DNA of 64,000 bases from CALNZV01 sp942491115 (GTDB taxonomy: Bacteria > Desulfobacterota > Desulfobacteria > Desulfobacterales > UBA5852): assembly GCA_942491115.1 (NCBI GenBank), contig CALNZV010000001.1, forward strand, positions 310,001-374,000. Reading direction: 5' to 3'. Positions 18,490 through 27,665 of the stretch are shown in pieces; the stretch's first letter is position 1; each line of letters opens with the position of its first letter. The notes under the pieces are model-generated. The model was not told the origin of the DNA. It searched no databases and was given only the letters and a program-made list of their open reading frames with translations. A program made the translations under genes and the position numbers.

Positions 18490-18717
18490 TCAGCCTGCAT
18501 CTGAGGAGGGTGGAAGCGGTTTTTCACGATAGATCGCCTGCCAGCACTTCCATCGGCAAGGCTCACCGCTCAAATCCCTGAGCCCCGGGCGGTTGCAGCT
18601 GGCACCGACCAGTTTTTTTCGACCGTTCTCGGTCTGCCAATCGGTGAGCACTTCCACGGGCTCCCCGGTTTCGGGGCAGTTCATTCGATACGAATACCAT
18701 GATCGGATCGATGACAT
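18490..18717 (-). CDS. Small Cys4 protein, unknown
   Basis: A 75-residue protein starting at ATG 18717 behind an excellent ribosome site (AGGAGGT, 5 bases away). Four cysteines at residues 14, 41, 54 and 58 are spaced like a treble-clef or zinc-ribbon pair: an early CPETGEPV knuckle and a late CRWKC. I do not recognise a named family. It follows the universal stress protein gene after 13 bases and was presumably co-transcribed with it. A longer open frame reaching 18960 overlaps the usp gene and is not used. Confidence 0.75.
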   Translation of the reverse strand: MSSIRSWYSYRMNCPETGEPVEVLTDWQTENGRKKLVGASCNRPGLRDLSGEPCRWKCWQAIYREKPLPPSSDAG

Positions 18718-18730
18718 GATGACCTCCTGT

Positions 18731-19711
18731 TTATGGGGGGTGAGCTCTTTTCGTGAACACGCGAATCTGCCGATCGATTCGGTCTCCATCGCCCCGCATC
18801 CCTCCCGGGTCTTCGGGACGGGTTGACAGAGCTGCAGGGCCGTTGACCACGACAACCGGGCACGGAGAGGTGCCGGTAGTCTTCTCCACCACACTCCCTG
18901 GATACCATTTGCCTCGCCGGTCGCGGGTGTGGGATCCCAACACCAGCAGATCCGCCCCAATCGATGCTGCCCTGCTCAAGAGCGCAAGGTGGGGGAAGAT
19001 GCCACCGGCAACGATGAAATCATGCCTGACCCCTCTCAGGGACGCCCTGCAAAACCGCCTCAGATGACGCATCCCATGCCGACGATCGCTCTCGAAATCT
19101 CCCCTGGAGTATTTCGGATAGGGCGGAATGGGAATCATATGCACCGGGGTGACGGCGGCGCTGGTGCATCTGGCCATCCGGGCGGCAAAATGCAGTGCGC
19201 ACTCACAAGCCGGTGAAAAATCGATCCCCACGATCAGATTTCTGATCCGTCCCTCGTGGAATCGAACCGGCCGATTGATCACCATGACCGGACACCACTC
19301 CCGGGTGATGACACCTTTCACCGTACTGCCGATTCGGCCCACGACGGGCAGCTCTGTCTCTGCAGCCGATCGCAGACTTTGATGACCCAATACGATCAGG
19401 TCGGCCTCCATCTTGACAGCGGATCTCAGGATGACCTGCCACGGCTGCCCGTAGCCGATATCGACATCAATGACCGAAACGCCGTGAAAAGAGTTCGCGT
19501 AGCGATCCCGGAGCTGATGGTTTATCCTGGCTACCCGATCCGGCTGCCACTCGTCCCGCCCGCCTCTCTCCCTGTCAAGGGTCTCCAAAACGTGGAGAAC
19601 GCGAAGACGGGCGCCATGGGATCGGGCAAGGTCCGCCCCTGCAACCACGACCGGGTCCGTTGTCTCGAGTCGATCGGTCGCAGTCAGTATGGCTGTCAGC
19701 ATAACGGCCAC
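18731..19711 (-). CDS. Tandem universal stress protein (UspA)
   Basis: A protein of 326 residues with two Usp domains. The first runs from about residue 4 to 150 (LTAILTATDRLETTDPVVV, ADLIVLGHQ, VGRIGSTVKGVI, CPVMVIN). The second runs from about 160 to 300 (LIVGIDFSPACECALHFA, ADLLVLGSHTRDRR, GSVVEKTTGTSPCPVVVVN). The GxxxxG(S/T) ATP-binding loops are present in both halves. Start is GTG 19711 or ATG 19702. It begins 3 bases after the stop of the upstream kinase gene, so the two are translationally close. Usp proteins act in survival under starvation or respiratory stress. Confidence 0.9.
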   Translation of the reverse strand: MAVMLTAILTATDRLETTDPVVVAGADLARSHGARLRVLHVLETLDRERGGRDEWQPDRVARINHQLRDRYANSFHGVSVIDVDIGYGQPWQVILRSAVKMEADLIVLGHQSLRSAAETELPVVGRIGSTVKGVITREWCPVMVINRPVRFHEGRIRNLIVGIDFSPACECALHFAARMARCTSAAVTPVHMIPIPPYPKYSRGDFESDRRHGMRHLRRFCRASLRGVRHDFIVAGGIFPHLALLSRAASIGADLLVLGSHTRDRRGKWYPGSVVEKTTGTSPCPVVVVNGPAALSTRPEDPGGMRGDGDRIDRQIRVFTKRAHPP

Positions 19712-19714
19712 CCA

Positions 19715-21346
19715 TCAGTGAACCCCTTGCGGGGATGCATAAATAGGGGATTGCCCGGCGGGGGCCTTGGTCGAGCCGACAGACCCGGCTAAGATATCCC
19801 CGATGGTGTCCGGCAGTGAGCCGGTGCCGCTGACACGGATCAACGTCCGAAGATCCATGCCGGTGAACGGTTGATACCGCTCTTTGAACGAATCGAAGTG
19901 CTGCGGTCTGGCATCGGAAACCCCTGATCGGAGCTCCCGTTTTTGGAGCCGATCCATGAGAACGTCATCGGGTGCAAGACATTCCACGAACCATATCCGG
20001 ATATCGTGATCGGTGCCCCATCGGTGGACCAGACACCGGTGACGGCGACGACTGAAGGTGGCGTCTAGAACAACCGATCGCCCCTCTGCGACTACCTTCC
20101 CGGCCCTGTCGATCAGCTCCTGGTAGGTCCGGCGGTCCGCGTCTTCGCTGTAAATTCCCTTTTTACCCGTCGTAACGACAGCCCGACCGGGATCCAGCCC
20201 GAATATCTCCTTTCGAATCGCATCCGACCGAAGACATTCCACCCCGAGGGTGTCGGAAAGGGCCCTGGCAAGGGTGCTTTTTCCCGATGCCGGCATGCCG
20301 CAGACCACCCAGACCGATGGGCGAGCGAACCCCAGGGCATATCGAAGGGCCAACTCAAGATGGCGTTCCGCCTCGCGATAACCCTCGGCCCTCTCCTCTG
20401 AATAGACAGCACCCGATGTCAGGCGAATGCAGCCGACCTTGCACCGGACCATAGCCCGGTAGCATTTGTAAAAGGGCAAAACGGCGTAGGCCTGGCAGTC
20501 ATCGGTCAATTTCACATAGGTCTTCATCAGTGCGGCTGCCAAGTCGTCTTCTCCCCGGAACTCGAGATCCATCCCCAAAAAACCGATATCGGATGCCGCA
20601 TCGATGCAGCGAAGGCGGTCATTGAACTCGATGCAGTCGATCAGTTGAATGCGTGAATCCGGCAGAAAATAGATGTGATCGGTCCGAAGATCGCCATGGC
20701 CGTCGACAATTTTGCCCGAGCGGATGCGGTCTTCGAAGAGGGGTTTCCAACGGGTTAGAAATGATCGGGTTGCCCCTCGGACCGTGTGAAAGGAGGCCTC
20801 GTCGAAAACCGTGCCGGCATGGTCCCGCGTCCGAGCGAAATTTTCCTCGCAGGCATCGCGAAGTCGCTGCCAGTAGGAGTCGGCAAGCACCGGATAGGGG
20901 TTTTCCTGCCCGGTGTAAAAGCCGGACAACTTTTCGGCCAGCCGACGGATCTCATGGATCAACGGGGTCTTTCGGAAAACCAGGGAGGCCAGGGACCGGC
21001 TCTCGTCCAATTGATTCATTTTCACCGCATATTCGACGACGTTCTCCCCTTCCCCGAATCGGTATCGGCCGCGGCAATAGCTGATGGGAATCACACCGCT
21101 ATAGACTCCGGCAGAGAGCCGTCGATTGAGATCAACCTCTCTTCGACAGTTATTCAGGCGTTTTTCCAGGGTGGAAAAATCGAGAAATCCCAAATTCACA
21201 GGTTTCTTGATTTTATAGACCTTCTTTCCGGTCAGAAACACCCTGGATATATGGGTGTCTCGAACCTCGATCTCCTGAGTGGCATGGGGGTAGAAATCAG
21301 CCCTTTTCATGGCCCGGGTGATCGCTTCCTGGTGGCAGCCGTTCAT
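19715..21346 (-). CDS. Fused aminoglycoside-phosphotransferase-like/AAA kinase
   Basis: A 543-residue two-domain protein. The N-terminal part (about 1-330) is an APH/choline-kinase fold with the catalytic and metal segments VDGHGDLRTDHIYF and LIDCIEFNDRLRCID (COG2187). The C-terminal part (about 345-520) is a P-loop kinase with WVVCGMPASGKSTLARAL (COG0645). Such fusions are widespread beside universal stress genes, but their substrate is unknown. The start at ATG 21346 has GGGAGG 7 bases upstream, while the frame extends to 21430 without support. It leads the operon kinase, usp, small Cys4 protein. A drug-resistance role should not be assumed. Confidence 0.85.
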   Translation of the reverse strand: MNGCHQEAITRAMKRADFYPHATQEIEVRDTHISRVFLTGKKVYKIKKPVNLGFLDFSTLEKRLNNCRREVDLNRRLSAGVYSGVIPISYCRGRYRFGEGENVVEYAVKMNQLDESRSLASLVFRKTPLIHEIRRLAEKLSGFYTGQENPYPVLADSYWQRLRDACEENFARTRDHAGTVFDEASFHTVRGATRSFLTRWKPLFEDRIRSGKIVDGHGDLRTDHIYFLPDSRIQLIDCIEFNDRLRCIDAASDIGFLGMDLEFRGEDDLAAALMKTYVKLTDDCQAYAVLPFYKCYRAMVRCKVGCIRLTSGAVYSEERAEGYREAERHLELALRYALGFARPSVWVVCGMPASGKSTLARALSDTLGVECLRSDAIRKEIFGLDPGRAVVTTGKKGIYSEDADRRTYQELIDRAGKVVAEGRSVVLDATFSRRRHRCLVHRWGTDHDIRIWFVECLAPDDVLMDRLQKRELRSGVSDARPQHFDSFKERYQPFTGMDLRTLIRVSGTGSLPDTIGDILAGSVGSTKAPAGQSPIYASPQGVH

Positions 21347-21430
21347 GGGAAAACCTCCCGAAGGTCCCCTAAGTGAAAGACGTAGAAACGATGCGAACGA
21401 TGACGGCGATGGAAACAGATTCTGAGGCAA

Positions 21431-22220
21431 TAGGAACGGGGGCGGTGGCGCCGGGTGAAGGATGTATTGTTCTATCTAACATAATAACCCCTATCCAGGC
21501 ATCGTCCAGCGGCCGGTGATACCCGTCGAATAGAGGGCCGGATCAATCGAATCATCTGGGATGGCGAGGCCCTCGAAAGGGCAAAGGTCGTGACCGTACA
21601 ACCTGGTCAAGGGGATCGAGTGGAACTTGTTGCATTAGGGTCCAAGCCTAGCCCGGATATGTCACGTGTTGGCGGCGTTCATCGGCCAGGCATTCAAGGG
21701 CGCCGCCGACCGTTGGTACTGCAAGCCCTTGATCACGCCGCATATGGAAGCCTCCGACGCGCCCCCAGGGGGACTATTTTTGGGGGTTTTGCCATTCCGC
21801 CGGGGGACAAATGGCTCCCGGGGCTCTGGTACCGAAACAGGCGCTAAATATTAGATAACATATATCATTTTGACATTTAGAAAAAATGCTCATGACATAT
21901 TCGGGCTCAAATCCCGGAGTTCAGCCCGCTATGAATACGCCAAAGATGGAACATCCAATAGGACCGTTTTTGGTGAGACAACAGCTTAGCGGTACGTGGA
22001 ATATAGGATTGTCCATAGAACCATTGCCGGGTAAAAATCCCTGCAATGCCATACACTATACCTTCAGAAATGGGGGTCTTTTTGGTGGAGGATGAAATCT
22101 ACTTGAAATTTCAAAGAAAAGTACCAGTATTAAATGATTCGTAGGAACCGGCTGGAGCGTGGCTACGGAAAATTCAGATTTTCGTAGCCAAAACCGAGCA
22201 AAGACGGCTTGTGTAATACT
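21431..22220. other. Gene-poor stretch beside tRNA-Leu
   Basis: About 800 bases without a supportable gene, on the 3' side of tRNA-Leu. The left part is GC-rich and the part from about 21840 is AT-richer, so composition changes inside the gap. Short open frames (for example around 21666-21854 and 21886-22095) show no recognisable motif or ribosome site. It may be debris of a lost tRNA-associated insertion. Confidence 0.5.
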
Positions 22221-22255
22221 AAAAAAGGCACCCACGAATGAATCGTAAGTGCCTG
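22221..22255 (-). terminator. Terminator of tRNA-Leu
   Basis: Read on the minus strand, AGGCAC pairs with GTGCCT across a 17-base loop (22227-22255) and is followed directly by TTTTTTA. It lies 10 bases after the encoded CCA of tRNA-Leu. A T-run on the other side (GTTTTTGTTTT) means it could also work on the plus strand. Confidence 0.8.
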
Positions 22256-22264
22256 TTTTTGTTT

Positions 22265-22351
22265 TGGTGCCGAAGAGAGGACTCGAACCTCCACAGGGAA
22301 ACCCCTACTAGACCCTGAACCTAGCGCGTCTACCAGTTCCGCCACTTCGGC
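22265..22351 (-). tRNA. tRNA-Leu (anticodon CAG)
   Basis: An 87-base class II tRNA with an encoded CCA. The acceptor stem GCCGAAG/CTTCGGC, D-arm with GGCGGAACTGGTAGAC, anticodon stem CTAGG/TCTAG with loop TTCAGGG (anticodon CAG), a variable arm of leucine type (TAGGGGTTTCCCTG) and the T-arm GAGGTTCGAGTCCTC are all present. It reads CUG codons. Confidence 0.96.
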
Positions 22352-22435
22352 AATGCTTGATAAATGCTGCAGGATGGACTAATTAGATTTTTTTCAACTT
22401 AGTGTCAAGCACAAATTCCCTTGAAGCGAAAGCGG

Positions 22436-23389
22436 ATGCAACTTATCGAATCCATCAATCAGCTGTCTCGCCCCTTCACAAATGCCGTGATTTCCATCGG
22501 CAATTTCGACGGCGTTCATATCGGTCATCAGGTTCTTTTCGAGGACGTCATTCAAAAGGCCAGGGCCATCGACGGCACATCCATCGCCATGACATTCGAA
22601 CCTCATCCCCTCCGGGTGTTGACCAATCGGCGCACGCCACCCCTGATCACCCTATACGAACAAAAAAAAGAACTCATCGCACAGATGGCCCTCGATGTGT
22701 TGATTTGCATCCCTTTTACCCATGAATTTGCCGCCATATCCGCCCGGTCCTTCGTCGAGGATCTGCTGGTTCGGCGCGTTGGAATGAGCGCCATCGTTGT
22801 CGGCCGGGACTATCGATTCGGACGACATCGTGAAGGGGATATCACCATGCTGAAATCCTTGGGCAAGGAGATCGGATTCGATGTCAGCATCGCCGAATGG
22901 ATCCACCTGCCCCAGCAAGCGTCTCACAGGATCAGCAGCACCCGAATCCGACAGCTTGTGGGAGAAGGCCGACTCATAGAATCCAGACAAATGCTGGGCC
23001 GCCATTACCAAATTCGGGGAAGGGTAATCCGCGGCCGAAATCGCGGAGGGAAATTGTTGGGATTTCCGACCGCCAACATCGAATTGATCGATGAACTCTG
23101 CCCAAAAACAGGCATTTACGCGGTCACGGTGGAATGGAACGGCCGCGATTTCCCCGGTGTTGCCAATATCGGCTACAGCCCCACTTTTGACGACCATCTA
23201 TTCACGGTTGAAGTGCATATCATGGATTTCAACCAGGATGTCTACGGAGAAACCATCAAGATCAATTTTATCGAGCGGATCCGGGATGAATTCAAGTTTC
23301 CCAACCTGGAAGCCCTGTCGGAACAGATCCGCAAAGACATTCAAAAAGCCAACGCCATTCTAACGACATTAAACGGTCCACTGGCCTGA
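22436..23389 (+). CDS. ribF: Riboflavin kinase / FAD synthetase
   Basis: A bifunctional enzyme making FMN from riboflavin and then FAD (317 aa from ATG 22436; TTG 22421 is possible). The N-terminal nucleotidyltransferase domain shows SIGNFDGVHIGHQ, with GRDYRFGRHREGD and the ISSTRIR signature. The C-terminal flavokinase domain shows GRVIRGRNRGGKLLGFPTANIE, ANIGYSPTF and the long DFNQDVYGETIKINFIERIRDE segment. It opens the housekeeping run that continues with def, fmt and rsmB. Confidence 0.95.
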   Translation: MQLIESINQLSRPFTNAVISIGNFDGVHIGHQVLFEDVIQKARAIDGTSIAMTFEPHPLRVLTNRRTPPLITLYEQKKELIAQMALDVLICIPFTHEFAAISARSFVEDLLVRRVGMSAIVVGRDYRFGRHREGDITMLKSLGKEIGFDVSIAEWIHLPQQASHRISSTRIRQLVGEGRLIESRQMLGRHYQIRGRVIRGRNRGGKLLGFPTANIELIDELCPKTGIYAVTVEWNGRDFPGVANIGYSPTFDDHLFTVEVHIMDFNQDVYGETIKINFIERIRDEFKFPNLEALSEQIRKDIQKANAILTTLNGPLA

Positions 23390-23471
23390 GGATACTCTGG
23401 TATTATAGTAATGGGGGCGGCGACCAGTTTGAGAGCAAGAAACCGGAACCATTCAAGGGAAGAGCAGCACC

Positions 23472-23984
23472 ATGGCAGTTCGCAAAATATTGACCTATCC
23501 CGACCCGTTTCTTAGGCAGCCGACAGCTCCGGTAGAGGCCATAGACGACGATCTCAAGACATTGATCGTGGATATGGCCGAAACCATGTACGACGAGCCC
23601 GGTGTGGGGCTGGCCGCCACTCAGGTCGGGGTGGGTAAAAGCCTTATCGTATACGATCAAACCCGGGACGGCGAAGAGCGGCAGTATGACGCGCTGATCA
23701 ATCCTGAAATCATCGAAGAAAGAGGCTCTGTGATTTCCGAGAACGAGGGATGTCTCAGCGTTCCCGACTTCCGGGCCGATGTCAAACGGTTCGAATCGAT
23801 CCGGGTCAAGGGGCTCGACATGGCAGGCAACCCCGTCGAATTCGATGCCGACGGGTTTCTTTCCATCGTCCTTCAGCACGAAATCGACCATCTGTTAGGA
23901 ATTCTTTTTATCGACCGTATCAGTTCACTCAAACGGGAGCTCTACAAAAAGAGAATCAAAAAGCAAATCCGGCAAGCCTCATGA
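23472..23984 (+). CDS. def: Peptide deformylase
   Basis: A 170-residue metalloenzyme that removes the N-formyl group from nascent proteins. All three active-site motifs are present: GVGLAATQVG, EGCLSVP (metal-binding cysteine) and QHEIDHLLG (two histidines and the catalytic glutamate). Its TGA overlaps the ATG of fmt by the ATGA arrangement, so the pair is translationally coupled, which is the usual def-fmt order. Confidence 0.97.
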   Translation: MAVRKILTYPDPFLRQPTAPVEAIDDDLKTLIVDMAETMYDEPGVGLAATQVGVGKSLIVYDQTRDGEERQYDALINPEIIEERGSVISENEGCLSVPDFRADVKRFESIRVKGLDMAGNPVEFDADGFLSIVLQHEIDHLLGILFIDRISSLKRELYKKRIKKQIRQAS

Positions 23985-24919
23985 CACCGCTTTCGGTCAT
24001 TTTCATGGGGACGCCGGACTTTGCGGTCCCTTCCCTTCGGGCCATTCACGCGGCCGGTCATTCGATCGTCCGGGTGATCACCCAACCGGACCGCCCCCGC
24101 GGCCGCGGAAGGCAAACGGTGCCGCCGCCGGTAAAAAGGGCTGCCGGAGACCTGGGTTGCCCGGTGCTTCAGCCGGAATCCGTCAGGGATGAGGGCTTTC
24201 TTCGTCAGGTGGAAGCCCTTAGGCCCGACGTGATCGTGGTGATCGCCTTCGGAAAACTGCTACCCAGCGCCCTTATTCAATTGGCCCCTATGGGAACCGT
24301 CAATGTCCATGGGTCGTTGCTGCCCCGCTACAGGGGCCCGGCGCCGATTCAGTGGGCGATCATCAACGGTGAATCGGAGACCGGTGTCACCACCATGCTG
24401 ATGGACGAGGGTATCGATACCGGCGATATCCTGCTGGTGGAAAGATCTCCCATTCTCCCGACCGACACCTCCCAGGACCTCCATGACCGTCTGTCGATCT
24501 CCGGGGCCAGGCTGATTGTCAAAACCCTGGCAGACGCCTCGGAGGGGCGCCTCTCTCCAATCCATCAGGACGACGGAAACGCGAGTTACGCCCCCATGTT
24601 AAAAAAAGCCGATGGACGCATCAACTGGGACCAGCCCCCCCAGCGCATCGATGCCTTTGTCAGGGGAATGTCTCCATGGCCCGGAGCGTTCACCACTATG
24701 GAGGGCCGACCCGTAAAAATCTTCCGGGTTGCACCCGCTCCCATGGATGTTATTGCTCGTCCGGGAACGGTGATCGAAGGATTCAGTAACGAAATTCGCG
24801 TAGCGGCCAGGGGTGGCGCCCTCAGCATCCTTGAACTTCAAAGCGCCTCCGGCAAACGCCTTCAGGTGGCGGAATTTCTCCGGGGCCACGCGGTAGCGGT
24901 CGACCGGGTGCTCGGCTGA
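23981..24919 (+). CDS. fmt: Methionyl-tRNA formyltransferase
   Basis: A 312-residue enzyme that formylates initiator Met-tRNA using 10-formyl-tetrahydrofolate. It shows FMGTPDFAVPSL at the N terminus, VNVHGSLLPRYRGPAPIQWAI with the catalytic Asn-His, and the folate-site aspartate region DEGIDTGDILL. A C-terminal OB-like domain follows with MSPWPGAFT. The start at ATG 23981 overlaps the def stop by four bases. Longer frames reaching upstream into def are not genuine. Confidence 0.96.
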   Translation: MTPLSVIFMGTPDFAVPSLRAIHAAGHSIVRVITQPDRPRGRGRQTVPPPVKRAAGDLGCPVLQPESVRDEGFLRQVEALRPDVIVVIAFGKLLPSALIQLAPMGTVNVHGSLLPRYRGPAPIQWAIINGESETGVTTMLMDEGIDTGDILLVERSPILPTDTSQDLHDRLSISGARLIVKTLADASEGRLSPIHQDDGNASYAPMLKKADGRINWDQPPQRIDAFVRGMSPWPGAFTTMEGRPVKIFRVAPAPMDVIARPGTVIEGFSNEIRVAARGGALSILELQSASGKRLQVAEFLRGHAVAVDRVLG

Positions 24920-24931
24920 GGACAAAAACCC

Positions 24932-26338
24932 ATGACGGCCACATCCTCTCCACCCCTTCCTCCTCACGACCCCCGTCTCGGAGGCGACCCGCGACAGCTC
25001 GCATTGAATACCCTGATGGCATTGGAAAAACGGGGACTTACCCTGGAAAAGGCCTGGGCGGATCGCTCCCGCGCCTTTTCATCGCTTTCCCACAGGGATC
25101 GAACCCTTGCCCGTGCCATTGTTTTCGGCGTACTGCGTTGGCGGGGAAAGCTTGACTGGATCATCGGCCAGCTGTCTTCCACCCCCTTCGACAAACTCGC
25201 CATCCCCATTCGAAACCTGCTTCGGATCGGCCTTTTTCAGATGATGGCGCTGGACCGCGTGCCGGACAGCGCCGCCATTCACTCGACCGTCGAACTGACC
25301 AAAACATTGAACAAGCCATGGTTGACCCGCTTCGTCAATGCCCTGCTGAGACAATATCAGCGACGGCGTGACGACATTCCTTGGCCCGATGGGGCCGACT
25401 CCCCAGATCTGGCCGTCGCCGTTAAAACGTCTCACCCGGAATGGCTTGTCCGTCGATGGATGGCACGCTTGGGCCCCGAAGAAACCCTGGCCGCTTGCGA
25501 GGCAAACAACACCATACCAGCCATATCCTTGAGGGCCAATACCCTGAAAACCGACCGGCGCCGACTGGCCTTGGCCGTGAAATCCTCAGCGGACCGCATG
25601 GATACCAATCGGTTTCTGCCCGACGCCTTGAGCATCGAGGGACTCCGGGTGCCGATCGACCGGATGGTGCCCTTTCAATCCGGGTGGTTCCAGGTTCAGG
25701 ACGAAGCCTCACAGCTGATATCCCTGATTCTCGACCCGCGACCCGGCGACCGTGTGCTCGATGTCTGCGCCGGCAGGGGCGGAAAGACCGGTCACCTTGC
25801 TCAACTCATGGACAATCGGGGTGACATCATCGCCGTTGACATCGACGGTGATAAATTGAAAACCCTCGACGGTGAAATGGTGCGCCTGGGGGTGACTATT
25901 GTTCGCACCCTTGTGGAAGACGTCACAACATGGGAGGATGGTGGATTGAAAAATCCGGCAAATCGTGTGTTGGTGGATGCGCCATGTTCGGGGCTGGGCG
26001 TTATTCGCCGTCATCCGGAAGCCAGATGGGATCCAAAGAAACGAGACCTGAACCGATTCCAGTTGCGGCAGGGGCAGTTGTTGGAAAGGGCTTCCCGGTG
26101 GGTTTGTCCGGGCGGTATTCTGGTCTATGCCGTCTGTTCCACTGAACCGGAAGAAGGCATCGATGTGGTCCGATCTTTTCTTCGCCAAAACGAAGATTTC
26201 CAACTGGCATCGGACTGGGGGAATTGGTCAGAGCACATCGCCCCGTTTGCCACGGAGGCCGGCCTTTTCACTTCGTGGCCCCACCGGCACGGAACCGATG
26301 GCTTTTTTGCGTCAAGACTTGTAAAATCGAACCCATAA
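24932..26338 (+). CDS. rsmB: 16S rRNA m5C967 methyltransferase
   Basis: A 468-residue RsmB/Sun protein that methylates C967 of 16S rRNA. The N-terminal NusB-like RNA-binding domain (about 20-160) includes AIVFGVLRWRGKLDWII and AAIHSTVELTK. The methyltransferase domain has the SAM loop DVCAGRGGKTGHLAQLM, motif IV DAPCSGLGVIRRHPEARW and motif VI with the catalytic cysteine, here YAVCSTEPEEG. It begins 12 bases after fmt, giving def-fmt-rsmB as one operon. Confidence 0.95.
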   Translation: MTATSSPPLPPHDPRLGGDPRQLALNTLMALEKRGLTLEKAWADRSRAFSSLSHRDRTLARAIVFGVLRWRGKLDWIIGQLSSTPFDKLAIPIRNLLRIGLFQMMALDRVPDSAAIHSTVELTKTLNKPWLTRFVNALLRQYQRRRDDIPWPDGADSPDLAVAVKTSHPEWLVRRWMARLGPEETLAACEANNTIPAISLRANTLKTDRRRLALAVKSSADRMDTNRFLPDALSIEGLRVPIDRMVPFQSGWFQVQDEASQLISLILDPRPGDRVLDVCAGRGGKTGHLAQLMDNRGDIIAVDIDGDKLKTLDGEMVRLGVTIVRTLVEDVTTWEDGGLKNPANRVLVDAPCSGLGVIRRHPEARWDPKKRDLNRFQLRQGQLLERASRWVCPGGILVYAVCSTEPEEGIDVVRSFLRQNEDFQLASDWGNWSEHIAPFATEAGLFTSWPHRHGTDGFFASRLVKSNP

Positions 26339-26480
26339 CCGGTGTTACGATGATTTCCCGATTCATTACATGATGGCTTTGGCCCCCTGTGGTTTCAACC
26401 GATCCGGCAATGAAGCGGTGGCATCCCCGTCCACCGCCCCCATGGATGACACCCATTGCCGTTAACCCGGAGTTCAGAAG

Positions 26481-27137
26481 ATGAAACGTATCGCTCCATC
26501 CATACTATCCGCCGATTTCGCCCGACTGGGTGAAGAAATTCAGGCCGTTGAAGCCGCCGGTGCCGACTGGATCCATATCGATGTCATGGACGGCCGCTTT
26601 GTCCCCAATATCACCATGGGACCCGTTGTGGTGGAAGCAGCGAGACGGTCGACCACCCTCCCCCTCGACGTGCATCTGATGATCGAAAATCCTGATGCCT
26701 ACATCAGGGATTTCATCACTGCCGGTGCGGACTTCATTGCCGTTCAGGCTGAAACCTGCCCTCATCTGCATCGAACGGTTCAGTCGATACGGGAGCAGGG
26801 GGCAGGCCCTATTGTCGTACTGAACCCAGCAACGCCCCTGCACCCTATCGAGTGGGTGCTCGGGGATGTGGATGCCGTGATGATCATGAGCGTCAATCCA
26901 GGTTTCGGCGGACAGGCCTTTATTTCAAATTCTCTTGAAAAAATTAAGAAATTGAAGGAAATGATTCGACAACGGGCATTGCCCACATTGATCGAGGTGG
27001 ATGGAGGCGTCAACGACAAGACCATCGCAGACATCTCATCGGCCGGATGTGATATCTTCGTCGCGGGCTCGGCGGTTTTTGGAAGCGCCGATTACCGGGC
27101 GGCCATCGATCGGCTTCGGGAATTGGCGGGAAGTTGA
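26481..27137 (+). CDS. rpe: Ribulose-phosphate 3-epimerase
   Basis: A 218-residue TIM-barrel enzyme interconverting ribulose-5-phosphate and xylulose-5-phosphate. It shows APSILSADFARLGEEI, HIDVMDGRFVPNITMGP, the metal histidines in DVHLMIENP, MSVNPGFGGQAFI and the phosphate loop region EVDGGVNDKTI plus FVAGSAVFG. A GGAG ribosome site lies 8 bases before ATG 26481. Confidence 0.97.
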   Translation: MKRIAPSILSADFARLGEEIQAVEAAGADWIHIDVMDGRFVPNITMGPVVVEAARRSTTLPLDVHLMIENPDAYIRDFITAGADFIAVQAETCPHLHRTVQSIREQGAGPIVVLNPATPLHPIEWVLGDVDAVMIMSVNPGFGGQAFISNSLEKIKKLKEMIRQRALPTLIEVDGGVNDKTIADISSAGCDIFVAGSAVFGSADYRAAIDRLRELAGS

Positions 27138-27172
27138 TTGGGTAGAAAGCCCCTCACCGGAAGGAAACAGCC

Positions 27173-27625
27173 ATGGTTGGCGGAGAAGCAACCGAAATAT
27201 TGGTGATCCACGGTCCCAACCTGAATATGCTGGGCAGCAGGGAACCCGAGGTCTACGGCAGCCAGACCCTGGAGGATATCGATCGCGACCTGAGCGATAG
27301 GGCCGAGGCCCTCGGACTGAGACTGGAGACCTTCCAGTCCAATCACGAGGGCGCCATTGTTCAGAGGATTCAGGAATCCGTGGGCCATATCCTGGGGCTG
27401 ATCATCAATCCGGCGGCCTACACCCACACCAGTGTGGCGATCCGAGACGCCCTTCTTCTCCTCGACGTACCGATCATAGAAGTCCATCTATCAAACGTAT
27501 ACAAGCGGGAGCCATTCCGACATGTCTCCTATACGGCGCCTGCCGCCATCGGCCAGATCACCGGCCTGGGGGCCGACGGCTACCGGCTGGCTTTGGAAGC
27601 CCTTGCCCGTCGGATTCACCGGTAA
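27173..27625 (+). CDS. aroQ: Type II 3-dehydroquinate dehydratase
   Basis: A 150-residue shikimate-pathway enzyme. Typical segments are ILVIHGPNLNMLGSREPEVYG, with the catalytic tyrosine, then FQSNHEGAIVQRIQE, IINPAAYTHTSVAIRDAL and PIIEVHLSNVYKREPFRHVSY. AAGGAAAC precedes ATG 27173. It follows rpe by 35 bases and was probably co-transcribed. Confidence 0.96.
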   Translation: MVGGEATEILVIHGPNLNMLGSREPEVYGSQTLEDIDRDLSDRAEALGLRLETFQSNHEGAIVQRIQESVGHILGLIINPAAYTHTSVAIRDALLLLDVPIIEVHLSNVYKREPFRHVSYTAPAAIGQITGLGADGYRLALEALARRIHR

Positions 27626-27665
27626 CAGAAACAACAGCAACCCAACCGTTCATCAGAAGGATATC

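Noticed and set aside
18718..18960. N-terminal extension of the Cys4 protein
   Set aside because: It lies fully inside the usp gene in another frame, and the strong ribosome site is at 18717.
19715..21346. Aminoglycoside resistance gene
   Set aside because: The APH-like domain belongs to the COG2187/COG0645 fusion family next to a stress protein gene, not to known resistance enzymes.
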